Positions 1-11,304 of a DNA stretch of 64,000 bases are shown here, in pieces (within the stretch, counting starts at the first letter, position 1; each line of letters starts with the position of its first letter). The stretch lies in NCBI GenBank assembly GCA_012934845.2, contig WNNJ02000507.1, positions 121,851 to 185,850 of the forward strand, written 5' to 3'. Under the pieces are notes generated by a model, which was not told where the DNA came from, ran no database searches, and saw only the letters and a program-made list of their open reading frames with translations. A program made the translations under genes and the position numbers. Source of the DNA: Pomphorhynchus laevis. Lineage: Eukaryota > Acanthocephala > Palaeacanthocephala > Echinorhynchida > Pomphorhynchidae.

Positions 1-680
1 ACATATATCATATACAGCATAATAGTCAAACTATATTTCATAAGCAACAACAATTTCTTGACAAGATTTTTCTTGTCAACCAATGTTTCGGGTGTCGGGT
101 CGTAGAGGCAGTGCACGAACCAGAAGTCAAGAAATCATGGCGGTAAAAGGAATAAGAAAAATAGAGCTAACAATATTAAAAAAGATAAGCATATTTGTGA
201 ACAATTAGAAATATTAAAACAACTTTTAAGAGATAATAAACTAAAAGATCTTTATGTAAATATAAGAAGTTTTTCTAAAGATATTATTTGTTCAATAAAT
301 CAAAGATTAATTAACGATTAACAATTCGTTATATAATGACTTAAATGCTTACTTTGGTAAACTGATTAATAGTAAAAGCTTAAATACATCAAATATAAAC
401 ATTTGGAAAGATTATATATTTGATAAAATTAAAAATAAAATGAAAATAACAAACAATTATAAAAGGAAAGATCTAATGAATAAAAATATGTATACAGAAC
501 TTACTAAATTAAAGGATAACTATATAATAACAACTATTGATAAAGCTAGTAATAACTTTGTCTTCATATGCAAAAAGCTTTATTATGATATACTGATAAA
601 AGAAGTTCATTATAATGATTTAAATGTAAATGTAACATATGAACGTAGTGATGTACTTACATTCAAATAAAATATTCTAT
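1..680 (+). mobile_element. Penelope-like RT (RT-B), N-terminal fragment
   Basis: This is a broken fragment of the reverse transcriptase that recurs through the window and that I call RT-B. An open stretch from about 151 to 321 reads as a lysine-rich, helix-like N-terminal segment. A second frame is open from about 320 to 670. It contains TTIDKASNNFVFICKKLYYD, which matches the fingers-side DKASNN...CK.YY block of Penelope-like RTs and recurs at 37231-37602. The palm (YIDD) and thumb are missing here, so this piece cannot act alone. The reading stops just after the tyrosine-rich NVTYER block. The family call rests on motifs, and an unnamed relative of Penelope-like elements is equally possible. 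Confidence 0.55.
62..115 (+). repeat. 50-bp module repeated at 885-935
   Basis: A GC-richer block beginning TGTCAACCA and running through GTCGGGTCG to GCACGAACCA recurs at 885-935 with the same word order (TGTCAACCA, GTCGGGTCG, AGTACGAACCA). The two lie in the same orientation about 820 bp apart and flank the RT-B fragment. They may be remnants of terminal or sub-terminal repeats of the element. Neither carries hammerhead core bases on either strand. Confidence 0.5.
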
Positions 681-939
681 ATTTTTGTCATCTACACTCA
701 AGATGACACTCTTTTATCAACACAAGTTACTTGTACATTAAACAAGAGATTTAATCAACTTTCTATGTAAATATTTTAAAGAATAGATAACAGCAATTAT
801 ATATTTTAGGTTTAATCATAAACCCAAAATTTTCTACAGCAATTTATTGACAAGAAAATAAATAAAAGTACAGAAGATTTTGCATGTCAACCACTGGTAC
901 GGGAGTCGGGTCGAGGAAGCAGAGTACGAACCAAACTAC
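671..939. other. AT-rich spacer
   Basis: AT-rich DNA between the RT-B fragment and LINE-B. Apart from the second 50-bp module at 885-935 I recognise nothing in it. Confidence 0.5.
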
Positions 940-3800
940 TCCAGATATTGCGATTCTGAACGACATGCCATAGTTTTCTTACAGATAGTCCAAGACGTTC
1001 TTCGGCCAGTTTCGAGATTTGATCTCATTACCGTTATCGAGGTCTACTTAAAGGTCTCTTTCCAGAGTGTTCGACCTGTTAAACCCTCTGAGAAAGGCTA
1101 TCCCTAGACATCGTCAGAAAGTGTCCTAGCCACTTCAACTGCCTTTCTTCGATGTGGAGAATCAGGGACGTTTCTCTGTCCATTCAAGATGACCCAATTT
1201 CTAACCTTATTTATAAGGCTAAGATCGGCCACACTGAGAAAAAACCGCATTTCGTCGCCTTTATCCGATATATTATTATTTCGGTCATCACCCAAAGCTC
1301 ATGACAATAGGTTTAGATAGAAGGCAAGATTGCGCGGTAAACCTAAAGCTTCGCTCGAAGACTAACTCCCGCTTAACCACGAAATACCTATACAAAGAAC
1401 GCATTGCTGCGTTAGCTAATCATATCCGCTTCTCAATCTCCTTGATGTTCATGCCATTCACCGAGAACAATACCCAAACATACTTAAAATTCTCAATATA
1501 AGGAAAAACTTTCCCCAATCAGAGTTGACATTGACACCTGAATCCTAGACGAACAAATATAGGCAGGCTTGGAAGTATTAACAAACATCCCTGCTGCTTG
1601 GCATTCCATCGTAAATCGATCTAGTAGGCATTGTAAGTTCTTAAAACACGAAGCCAACATGACAACATCATCTGCAAAAAGCAGAGATGATATCATGATG
1701 GAACCGAACTGAAGACTGACATTCGACAGAGCAGCTTGTCTCGTAATTTTGACCAAGTAACAAAAGTAGAGACATAGGACAACCATGACTAAACCAAACG
1801 GCTACCGGAAATCATTCAGACTTCATACATAGAACACCAACACAACTCATACCTTGTTCATACAAAGAAGCCACATATACCCAAAGATAGTGTGGTATTT
1901 CATACTACCTTAGTACCTCCCACAACCCAAAGATAGTGTGGTATTTCATACTCCCTTAGTACCTCCCACAACCTATCTCGCGGAATTCGGTCGAAGCCTT
2001 CTCTAAATCAATAAAGCACATGTAGATCAGTTGACTGAACTCCGAAACCGTTCGAGGATAGTTGAGAGAGTAAAGAGCTGATCCTTAGTTATATGATTGG
2101 TTCGATTTGACCCCCTGGAAACTGTCCATCAAATATAGGTTATATCCAAAACTCAAGAATCATAGCAAATAAGTTGCCCATTTGGCTAAGAAGGGTGATG
2201 CTCCGATAATTGGAACGCACTCTTTGGTCCCCTTTCATAAAGATCAGTACCACCACCTCAGTTCGCCATTCACTAGAAACCTTGCCCGACTTCAATGAAG
2301 CATTGAAGATCCGTGTTAGCCACTTCATTTCTACAACATCGAGAGCCTTTAAAGCTTCAGATCGAATCTCATATACTCAAGGGAACTTGCCTTTGCAAAG
2401 TTTTTAAAAAACAGAAATGACCTCTTACAAAGAGATGAGATCTTCAGTTGGTTCTAAAGGCGCTACTTCTACAAGAGAAAGCATATCTACTAGATTAAGG
2501 AGACTCATAAAATAATTTTCAAGCAACCGAAAATTTCTTCAATATCAGTCAGCGTAGATCCTCTGTTGTCATAGACAGTTTGAGGAGTTTTCTGCTTTCC
2601 AACACGAAGGTTCCTGATCGTCATTCAGAACATCTTCGAAGCTTACCTATAATCAAGTTCTAAGTACTCTCTCAACTTCTCCCAAGCCGACTTCTTCGAT
2701 TCGGTAACTGCTCGAGCTGAAGCTCTCTTTGCTTTTCGGTAATTGCCCACAGGTTCCACTGATTTATCAGACAAAATTCCCTTGTCCGCCAGCTCCTCCT
2801 GTTGGACACAATCTCTAACTATTGGTGTCCACCGAGCAGTTCTAGGATTACCTCCGTGACAAGCACCTAGAGCCTTCGAGCAAAGAGTTTTGGCAAGTAG
2901 GGATCTAAACATCTCCCATTTATGATCAATGTTCTTCACCTCTTCTGGCAACCGAGAGAATTCCTCCCGGATGTAGCCAGCAAAACGTTCTTTGACAAAA
3001 ACATCTACTATACGCTCCCAACGTGCCCTCACACAACGTTTTGGTTTACCAGGCTTGTGTAGCATCCGATTCTGCCATCAGAGCTTACTAACTACAAGGC
3101 AGTGATCTGTTGACAGCTCAGCCATATTTTCACACTAGTGTACAGAACATAACGTTGCATATCAGATGAGACGATTACAAAATTGGTCATTGATATTTGA
3201 GTGAGAGAATCCTGATGGCATGTGCATACATAAAGCTCCTTGTGTTTAAATATGGTGTTGGTTATGTTCAAATTGTTATGAAAACAATAGTGCAATAATT
3301 CAACACTACTCGTATTCAGATCAAAGAATCCGTTCCTCCCAAACACTCCCTTCCAAGTGCTACTATCACTACCAGCATGACCTAATAAAATATCGCTACC
3401 TAATAAAACGAGGGAATCTTTCACATGAGTACTCTCAAGCAAAGCCTGAAGCTCTTTGACGAAGATTGCATATTCCGAGATAATGTTGGGAGCATACAAA
3501 CATACAATTTTCCTTCTTTTACTAAAAGTATTAGATACGCCAGCCCTTCGTTCATTAGGTTAAACCTCTTTACCACGAACGACAATCAGGGACTTGTAAG
3601 TATCCTTACACCCGCCATCCGTCGCTTTCCGTTAATATCTACGGAATAGTTCAATGTCCAAACTTGATATAATAATTTAGTTTCCGAAAAGTGAAGAGGA
3701 GTCATTCCGACTAATTCTAGACCGAAGGGACCCATCTCTCCAACTAATTTTGGTTCTTTCCCGCCAGCAAGATGAAATTCCATGTTCCTACATTAAGGCT
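940..3800 (-). pseudogene. LINE-B: APE-type non-LTR retrotransposon, decayed
   Basis: Read from high to low coordinates, the order is endonuclease, linker, RT and C-terminal tail of one LINE polyprotein. The endonuclease start is near 3783 (ELVGMTPLH, GKRRMAGV). At 3499-3092 come MYAPN, SLVLLGSD, a FKHKELYVCTCHQDSL block and STDH. The linker at 3065-2643 contains ACHGGNPRTARWTP. RT begins at 2328-2140 with WLTRIFNASLKSGKVSSEWR and NYRSITLLS. The catalytic FADD lies in LLFADDVVMLAS near 1680. The tail at 1160-945 reads LHIEERQLKWLGHF and then RPLSRPR. Several stops and frame changes separate these blocks, and a fragment of RT is lost, so it is dead. The protein resembles LINEs that are abundant in fish and other metazoans; the exact clade is uncertain. 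Confidence 0.85.
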
Positions 3801-3967
3801 ACTCCGATTCGGCTGTTAACGCATCATTCTGCTGTCTCCGTACAACTGCCCGGTCACACGATACCCGACAATGAAAACTCATCCGGTCAGTGGTGAGTTG
3901 ACCATTGTTCATCGCTCCTAATTTATTTCTCGTGAATTTCTTGCTTGTCATTTTCATTGTTTTTATT

Positions 3968-4245
3968 TTGTTTGTTCGGCTGTCTCCCGTTCCCGATATC
4001 CTTTGATGATCCAACATCGCTACTGTAAGGAACTAGGCATCCTTTACTCTCTTGCGCCTTTTCGCAGTCGTCTTATCCGCCGTTGGAGTAATCGGAGTGA
4101 TTTTATTTGTTCGGCCATCTTCACTTCGCGATATCCTGTGATGATCCAACATCTCTACTGTAAGGAAACAGTCCTCCGTGACTCTTTTTTGTCTATTGTC
4201 AAAACCGCCATTAAAGTCGTCGGGAACGACTTTAATATTAGTCAT
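3968..4245 (-). repeat. Two 135-bp tandem units at the 5' side of LINE-B
   Basis: The block around CTACTGTAAGGAA at 4020 recurs at 4155, together with the preceding TTTGTTCGGC, CGATATCCT and TGATGATCCAACATC words, giving a period of 135 bp. The units lie directly upstream of the LINE-B coding remnant, in its 5' direction. That is where some LINEs keep promoter monomers. The same stretch is open on the minus strand as a short lysine- and arginine-rich reading. I infer a 5' UTR or monomer role from position only. Confidence 0.6.
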
Positions 4246-4261
4246 ATATGCTAACTAATAT

Positions 4262-4400
4262 TAAAGAAACTTTTGGTTGCTTGAAAATCATTTAATGAGT
4301 CTCATTAATCTAGTAGATATGCTTTCTCTTGTAGAAGTAGCGCCTTTAGAACCAACGGAAGAGCTAATCATCGTTTCAGTAGTAATCCTAAAAACGACAA
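4262..4400 (+). pseudogene. LINE-B fragment, inverted relative to 940-3800
   Basis: This stretch is nearly the reverse complement of about 2430-2530. Both share GGTTGCTTGAAAAT, ATGAGTCTC, then the run coding NLVDMLSLVEVAPLEPTE. The match shows a second, very short copy of LINE-B in the opposite orientation, from the region between linker and RT. It lies immediately against repeat X. Confidence 0.75.
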
Positions 4401-4583
4401 GTCGTTCTCATCAAAAATTCTTACTTACGTCTGGAGCACACCAAATATGCTTTTGTTCACCCGCTATATTTAAAAATTCAGTTTGGCTTTGAATTTTTGC
4501 CAACTTAAAAGCAGTAGTCATTTTTTTTCTTAAAATGATATATTGCGTTCAATGAGCAAATTAAAAATGGCACACAAATAAGC
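4401..4583 (-). repeat. Repeat X, distal part (split by LINE-A copy 1)
   Basis: The reverse complement of this stretch matches 41905-42080, with shared words GACTACTGCTTTTAAGTTGGC, CAAACTGAATTT and TATTTGGT. At 41905 it runs straight on from the part seen here at 7138-7560. The LINE-A copy at 4593-7137 therefore split one repeat into two. Repeat X has no coding reading that I recognise. Confidence 0.8.
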
Positions 4584-4592
4584 AAAATTTGT
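4584..4592. repeat. Target site duplication of LINE-A copy 1, left
   Basis: AAAATTTGT, identical to 7138-7146. The single-copy version is at about 41897-41905 on the opposite strand (ACAAATTTT), inside unsplit repeat X. Confidence 0.8.
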
Positions 4593-7137
4593 AATAAATA
4601 AAGATTTTCTTAAAAAAAATAAAACATGGTAAAAGAAATATATAAATAAATAACAGGTTCGTTACATAAAATCCAAGGAAATAGACAATACTGCAAGTGA
4701 AGTCTTCTTCCATGATCACGGCCTCAAATCCAGGGGGATCTGAGCCCCCAACCTATCCAAAACGCCGTATTCAGACTGAACCACCCAGGGTCTTTCAACC
4801 CCCCCCGAAGAATCCAGTCGGTGCGGACTATGCTATGTAAACGAGAGACGAGGAGCTTAAGAAACCTTAGCCTTTGCTCTGGGGGACGTCCTCTTGAGAA
4901 GAAGACTAATCCCGAGATAGCCCAAGTGCCCCAAAGGCGCACCTGGGTTTTCCCTTTCAATGACAGATGCTGATCCCGTTTCAGGGCCCACCTAGCTATC
5001 CTCAGGATACGTTTGAGTCTATCCAGGTCAGCTTTTGACGACCAGTACACCGTAACGGTGAACCCCAGGTATTTTACTCGACTTGTGAAGGTAGGGATGA
5101 GTTCAGAGGCAAATATGGAGGAGAGCGCAGAGAGTGCTAATCTCTTAAGTTTTTGCTTTGTAGCAGGTGTGCCATGAAAGACAACCGCCTGCGATTTGGC
5201 GGAGTTTAAAACAGGATTGGATATGGGTAACTGGTCTTTTAATCTTAAAAAGAAACGGCTGATGTCAGAGACTACGTCTTTACACCTGTATCCAGTGAAC
5301 AGGGCTGTGGTGTCATCAGCGAACACCACAAGACGTTGTTCGCGTTTAAATATTTTGAATAGTTTAATAGAGGCAGCAAGATATAAGATAGGAGAAAGTG
5401 AGGATCCTTGAGGTACACCCGTAATAGGGTAAAACTGACGCGCATCAGGGTCGTCTTCATAGTAAAATCGCTTGGTATACAGCAGGATCTCCACTCTGTT
5501 TACAATTCTCGCAGGCAAACCGAGGGACCTGAGAGAAGAGATCATAAAAGGGAATAGAGATGCGGTAAAATGGAGCAGAAAAGTCAAGGGAAACAGCCAC
5601 AACTAGACGATGGCTATTATCTCGACCAAACTGCTCAACCTCACCGAATGCTGAATGAACCGAGCGACCTTTAACGAACCCGAGAAAACAAGGAGGGATC
5701 AAATTACGGCTACTTAAATGATCGCGGATTTTTCGCGCAAGCGCTTTTTCGTAAATCGACACGAGGGCAATTTGAATCGAAATGGGTCGCAAATCTTTAG
5801 GGCATGAGCAGGATTTTTTTCTTAGGAATAAAAACACGCTTACTAATATGGATGCCTGCTACATATGATGGGGAGTCTAAAAGCATTGTGACGGCCACCT
5901 CTCTTCTCTGCTCAGCTGTCAAAAGCTGACAGACCCGAGAAGAAAGTGGAGCGACGGATATGGAGCAGCCCGGGAGTGGACCCCAGAAGTAAAGGATATC
6001 CATAACAGATAGATCCCTACTCCTGAAGTTACACCAAGGCGGGATTGGTTGAGGTGATTGAGTGACTCCATAGTTGTGTAGGGCTAGTGACTCCTCCAAA
6101 ACTTTATCAAGCCAACATTACCTATCCAACCCAATGCTCTATACTTCCAGCAAACAAACTTCTCCTTCTTGAAAATCTTCCAAAAGGAAGACTGAGAAGG
6201 ATTAAGGCGAGCAATACACGTCCTATCTCTACTCAGCTGTAACCTATAGCTAGTGCTCCAGTATTCATTCGAGAGAGGCTGTCCGGCGGAAACGGAGAGA
6301 TTAGGGAGATTAGGCAATTTCGCTAGGACCTTGAGTTTGGTCGGAGTAGGATTGTATATACGACCTTTGTAGGTAGTCGATAAAATCGCGGTAGCTTGCG
6401 AACAGAGGTAGGTATTAAATTCGGTCAAACTCTCATTTCCTATTCAGGGGAAGAGTTGGATAGCCGCTTGAAGGAGGGCCACTCTGATCTATCAAAGTGA
6501 AACCTCTTTCGAAGCAACATATCTTCCTCAATTCTCCAACGAATTAGGTCATGAGAGGTGGACAATTGCTGGCGCGACTGCTCCGTGCAGAAGGGTTTTA
6601 ACAACCACCTCGAGTGAAGCAGTAAAATGTCGAGGATAGAATTTGTTGATGTGCAATGAAAGGTAGGTGACGGGGTTTGTGAATAAGATAACCGTTCCTA
6701 GCTCTGCGAAGTGCTGCATTGATCCAACGACCAGTTCTGTCGTTAAAATATCCAAGTATCATGTCATAACCGCTGTCAATAATACTATCTAAGAGGTCAC
6801 GGTTCTTGTGAATTTCCCCTGGACGGATGTAGACATTGGCTAGGCTGAGGCGTTTACCGTTCTTACTGAGTGAAACTACTAAACAAGAAATGGCTGGACA
6901 CGAGTAGTTTAATAGGAAAGAGGACCTTAAGGAGCACTTAACTAAGGTCAAGAGTCCTTGAGATGAAGAGGAGTGAGGTGGGGTTATGTACGGAGTATAG
7001 TGGGAACAGATATGCTTTGGGATAAATCGAGTAATGTCCTGGGGGAGACGGATAGACCGCGTCTCCTGAGGGACTATAACATCTGCATCTCTACCAGATA
7101 GAAGTCTAAGGGCGGAAGCAACTCCCGAGTTCCACTG
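4593..7137 (-). mobile_element. LINE-A copy 1 (Jockey-like), 5'-truncated
   Basis: This is the ORF2 part of a Jockey-like LINE, reading from 7137 down. The endonuclease begins at QWNSGVASALRLLSGRDADV and includes a degenerate QET and the ILGYFNDRTGRW block. RT covers about 5840-4900 with DLRPISIQ, VSLDFSAPFYRIS, GVPQGSSLSPILYLAAS and VVFADDTT. It matches 12395-14671 closely, and its 3' end extends beyond the break in that copy: a further 70 or so residues and a 3' UTR ending in an A/T-rich tail near 4593. There are several frame changes and substitutions at catalytic motifs (for example GDFN to GYFN), so the copy is dead. It is bounded by a 9-bp target duplication. Confidence 0.88.
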
Positions 7138-7560
7138 AAAATTTGTGACATATTCATTGTCACTCAAATGTATTGTTGGCCATAATTTTCTTAGATGCAT
7201 TAGGCCTCACATATCTATAATGCCTTGTAAAAAGAACCCATATCAAACACTTTCCAGATAAAGAAAAAACTCACTTGACACACTTTGCAAAGTGAGTTCC
7301 GTAAGTGATAATCGCTGTGATAAATTCATTGAGTCCTGGTATATTGTATGTTAGTGGCTCTCATTTTCTTTGAACTCGACATTGTTCTTTCTCTTCACTG
7401 ACTTTCTCCTTTATAAAAAGCTTTCAATTATATATCCTTCTTACTCGTTTTGCCAGGTGGGTAAAGATGTGGCACTCTGGAAACAGGAATAAAACGATAG
7501 AATCTAGTAGTTTATTAAAATAAAAAACCATTAAGACATATAATAAATAAAACATTAATA
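7138..7560 (-). repeat. Repeat X, proximal part
   Basis: This is the reverse complement of about 41500-41905. The shared words include ATTATGGCC, GGCATTATAGATATGTGAGG, TTATCACAGCGATTATCAC, GCTTTTTATAAAGGAGAAAG and GGCAAAACGAGTAAGA. Minus-strand orientation is assigned relative to that copy. An open reading runs from the LINE into this repeat (MHLRKLWPTIHLSDNEYVT), but that is an accident of the junction. No gene is recognised. Confidence 0.8.
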
Positions 7561-8620
7561 TTCTATTGATAAATAATTAAATTTATATTAAATGTAGTAT
7601 TTAGTCATTTACTAAATTATTAATTACAAAATTTTCAAACCAAAAAAATAAAAGTTGTATATTCAAGCAGAAATTTCTTACAATTTTGTACACTTTATCT
7701 CGATCATTAAGAGCATCGTGTGTATCAATATAATTTCTGTAAAATCACATCTTCATATGCATTTTATAATTATATTTTAATTACTCGTAACTTTTTTTAT
7801 CATATTTAGTTTTAAATTTCAATTTTATATTTTATTTTAAAATTCAATTTTAAACTTTAACTTTATGTAAATTATATAACATCTTATATAAAAATTGTAA
7901 TTTATAATTATTTAATCATCTAATTATTAAATATTTAATTATTTAAATTTTATTTAGAATTATTTTTAATTTATAAATAATATAAAATACGTTGACTCAG
8001 TAAGCTGATCTGATTTATAAAATATTATATTTCTTTATCATCATATAAGCATAATTGAATTTTGGTCATGCTCTAGGTAGCATTAGTTAAATGTGAATTA
8101 TAAATTGATAAATTGAGGCATTGATTAAGGCGATTGGTGTAGAACTTTTATTAAGTAATAGTAAATGTTATGTATAATAGCTTTGAGCCTGGACATTGCA
8201 TTATAACTTTATGTAAATTATATAACATCTTATATAAAAATTGTAATTTATAATTGTTTTATCATCTAATTATTTATTATTTAATTATTTAAATTTTATT
8301 TATTCATCATCGATAGCACATATTATTTATTCTCATTTTTATTTAAATTGTCAAAATTAAACTCGCTTAATCGGCGATATTATTTTAACCGGTATATTGA
8401 TTTATCAAAATTAATATTTATTTTAAATTTCAATTTTAACTTGATATAAATAATATAACATCTTATATAAAAATTGTAATTTATAATTATTTAATCATCT
8501 AATTATTTATTATTTCATTATCTAAATTTTATTTAGAATTATTTTTAATTTATAAATAATATAAAATACGTAGACTCAGTAAGCTGATCTGATTTATTGA
8601 TAAAACAATAGCTTATCAAA
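7561..8620 (+). repeat. AT-rich repeat Y with internal re-duplications
   Basis: 7561-8190 matches the reverse complements of 31985-32620 and 40885-41345. Shared words include ACTTTATCTCGATC, TCTTCATATGCATTTTATAA, ATAACATCTTATATAAAAATT and the terminal word GACTCAGTAAGCTGATCTGATTT. The block with ATAACATCTTATATAAAAATT recurs at about 8220 and 8457, and the terminal word recurs at about 8570, so the tail was copied two or three times. The terminal word is shared with the RT-B tails, which suggests that Y derives from the same element family. No coding capacity was seen. Confidence 0.7.
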
Positions 8621-9524
8621 AGCTTATTAAGCTTATACTCAAGAGCCATATGTTGTTTAATCGCTATTAAGTCTTTGTTTAATGTGGTCTTTTATCTTAA
8701 GTTACTTTCAATTTTAGATTAAATAACATTTTTGAATTTTTAAAAATTGCATTTTAAATATAGCATATTTTCTATAAGTAGCTGATGAAGTACTGATCCA
8801 ATGAGATACTTTAAGATAACATAAGTACGCTAATATTTCTGTATTTGTGGATCTCATTAGCTGCTAATTCAAAACTTGTTTCACATGTTGGTCCTTTTAA
8901 TCTTAAATTGCGATCACATGATTAATCTGATTTATTGACAATTAGATTGGATTTTAGAATTTATTATTACACATTGCAAATTTAATTGAAATCACTTCTG
9001 ACTTTAGATTAAATCAGTGTTTGTAGGTGAAGATTCTTCCTTTAATTTGAAATGTGTAATTAAAAATTCAATTGTAGCAATGACTGCCCAATTGTATTAA
9101 CTTAGGATCCCAAAAAATCTTGGCTAGTAGTCCCCGGAGTGTGATATATAAAATATATCTTTGAAAAACACATCGTATTTAGAAAAATAATGGACACAAA
9201 CGATCAATAAGCAGCGAAAACCTGAAGAACGTAGATAATAAGGCTTTATTTTAGATTAAATTTTAAAAAAAAATATTTAGAAATTTAAAGATATAAATAT
9301 TTAGAAATTAAATGATTTTTTTAAATGAAAAAAATTATATTAAAATCCTAAAATTTTTAATAATCTACTCTAGAACAGTTAATATTAATATTCCTATCAA
9401 CGAATATATTAATAAAGTATTTAATAAAAGATCACTTGAAAAAAATTATTATTTGATTATTATTAGATTATTATTAATACTATTCGAAATCGAGTTGTTT
9501 CGTCATTTAAATTTAATAAGCAAC
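8621..9524. other. AT-rich stretch, nothing recognised
   Basis: No convincing coding frame or repeat. A CTGATGA at about 8785 was checked for a hammerhead and rejected. The open frame starting at 9312 is AT-driven until the LINE motif begins near 9530. Confidence 0.4.
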
Positions 9525-10560
9525 ATTATTTTTGTAGATTTTGCCGAAGCATTTGACTCTATAAATAGGTCGCAGCTGTTATCTAAGTTAACTTGTAAGG
9601 TTGGTATTCATGGAAGGTTGCTTTCGCTATTGCACGGTATTCTACAGGAAAATATATAAAGTGTGTGACGGCCTTAACTATTCGCCACCGATTATCGCAA
9701 ATCGATGTGTGCTACAAGGTGACTTTTAATTTATTATTTCTAATGGATCTCCCTACTAAGGTGAGAGAAATTAACGGCGATACATCTCCAATACTGTATG
9801 TTGATGACTTAGCAATTTTGTGCTCTGACGTTAGTTCCGGACAAACTGCGTTGGACTTCCTATCTGCCAATTGTAAAGATAATAAATTGTTGATTAATAT
9901 CAGTAAAACAAAAGTGATAAAATTTCGTAGAGGCGGTCGTCTATGTCAGTCTGATCAACTTTTTTATCGACAATGTACATCTATAATTTTGTTCTAGTTA
10001 TACATATCTAGAAATCTTAATGACATCAAGATGGTCATTCACTTCTCATATTCAAAACAAATGTCCAAAGATAGTGGGTGGCACCTCGAGTGTCGCAAAT
10101 TTAAGAGGCTTATCTTTCGAAGGTGCTCTACATTATTTTCAAATAATGTTACTCCCTTGCTTACTTTACGGATTATCATCCTTCTGGTCAGACCTGAAAT
10201 CATCCAACTTTAGACATCGATAACTGCCAGGCTCGATACATTAAAAGAATAGTCGGGGTTTCACCGAAGTGCTCTAGCTCTATTGTAGGATTCCTAGCAA
10301 AAGTGAAGCCACACTCGATCTATATAAGATATCTTTTTAACCTATCTCTCACCCATAAATTTCTTATAAATATTCGAAATCTTGAAAGTAAGACAGCACT
10401 TTTAGATTATGAGTATTAGTTAAGTCGTGTTTATACTTGATCGAATTGGAGAAACCCCTTTTATTATATTAGACCTCTTATTTGGCATGCATCATTACAT
10501 GGATATCATCCTAAATTTGGTGCAAAACGCGTATTGATTCATGAAAGATCTTTGACCTGT
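9525..10560 (+). pseudogene. LINE-C: RT fragment of a CR1/Jockey-group LINE
   Basis: The RT core is readable in pieces. IIFVDFAEAFDSINRSQLLSKL carries the first catalytic aspartate, near 9530-9590. SPILYVDDLAILCSD is the YADD-type motif, near 9790. ALDFLSANCKDNKLLINISKTKVIKFRRGGRL follows, then the thumb blocks LEILMTSRWSFTSHI and ALHYFQIMLLPCLLYGLSSFW at 10010-10200. There are at least two frame changes and many stops after 10220. The endonuclease is missing, so this is a 5'-truncated dead copy. It is a different family from LINE-A and LINE-B. Confidence 0.8.
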
Positions 10561-10844
10561 AATTGTCTTTAATTTTCTGAATGTTGTCAATTTGTATTTC
10601 TCGTCTTTACACGTCAAATTTATCGAAATTATCATTCAGTAATATTGACAGGTTAGCATGTCCATAACCTAAATTTGATTACTGTGATTTGATATTAATT
10701 AATCAACTATTTTGAATGTTTATTGCTGCATTTTTTCAATTCTCCAATTTATTTATTTGCAAATCTGTTTTTCCTTGTTTGTTTGATCCAAGCCGAAAGA
10801 CAAAGTGGTCTTAATAAATCTCTGCATTATTATGGTACGTTATT

Positions 10845-11180
10845 ATTGTGGTACGAAACGCACTTAATCATGCATGTGATAAAGGAGCGTCTTCCTGGTT
10901 GAACTGCCAATCGTTAAAGACTATCAGTCTTTTTCTAACCATTATAAGAATTCAAACATGCACTTTTTGCCCGATACGGTTGGACGCAGGAAAATGCACC
11001 ACGATTGTCTGTGCGGAAGAGAATGTACTATCGCACACGTATTATCTTGTAATCTGGGTGCGTTACCAACAATGCGCCACAATGTAATAAGGGATTCACT
11101 ATCGAGAATCAGCATGTGCGAAAAAGTGAGTATCGGTGTTTCAAACAAATTTCAAATTCTAGCAAATATGGAATAGAATC
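10845..11180 (+). pseudogene. LINE-D C-terminal fragment (GASSWL / CxC...H...C / RHN)
   Basis: The frame at 10848 reads NALNHACDKGASSWLNC, and a shifted frame from about 10970 reads CLCGRECTIAHVLSC followed by TMRHNVIRDS. This GASxWL, Cys-x-Cys...His...Cys, RHNxxRD series is the C-terminal region of a non-LTR retrotransposon family seen in cnidarians, crustaceans and other invertebrates. It is repeated at 14957-15385. The order resembles the zinc-binding and restriction-like endonuclease region of R2-group elements, which is a guess. The copy has one frame change and lacks the rest of the protein. Confidence 0.6.
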
Positions 11181-11304
11181 CAGGTATTTCCAATGGAATT
11201 TTGACTGTAACAACACCCAAGGTAAGAGATTTGTTGTCTCATGATCACGAGGGTAATGGGGTTCTTCCCCCATACCCAAGCTTAGAAATCTAATAATTAT
11301 TAAA

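Noticed and set aside
7138-7200. MHLRKLWPTIHLSDNEYVT as the LINE-A ORF2 start
   Set aside because: This part is repeat X, shown by the match to 41880-41905; the LINE starts only at 7137.
8780-8830. CTGATGA with a possible stem, as hammerhead
   Set aside because: No GAAA after the stem and no cleavage triplet in position.
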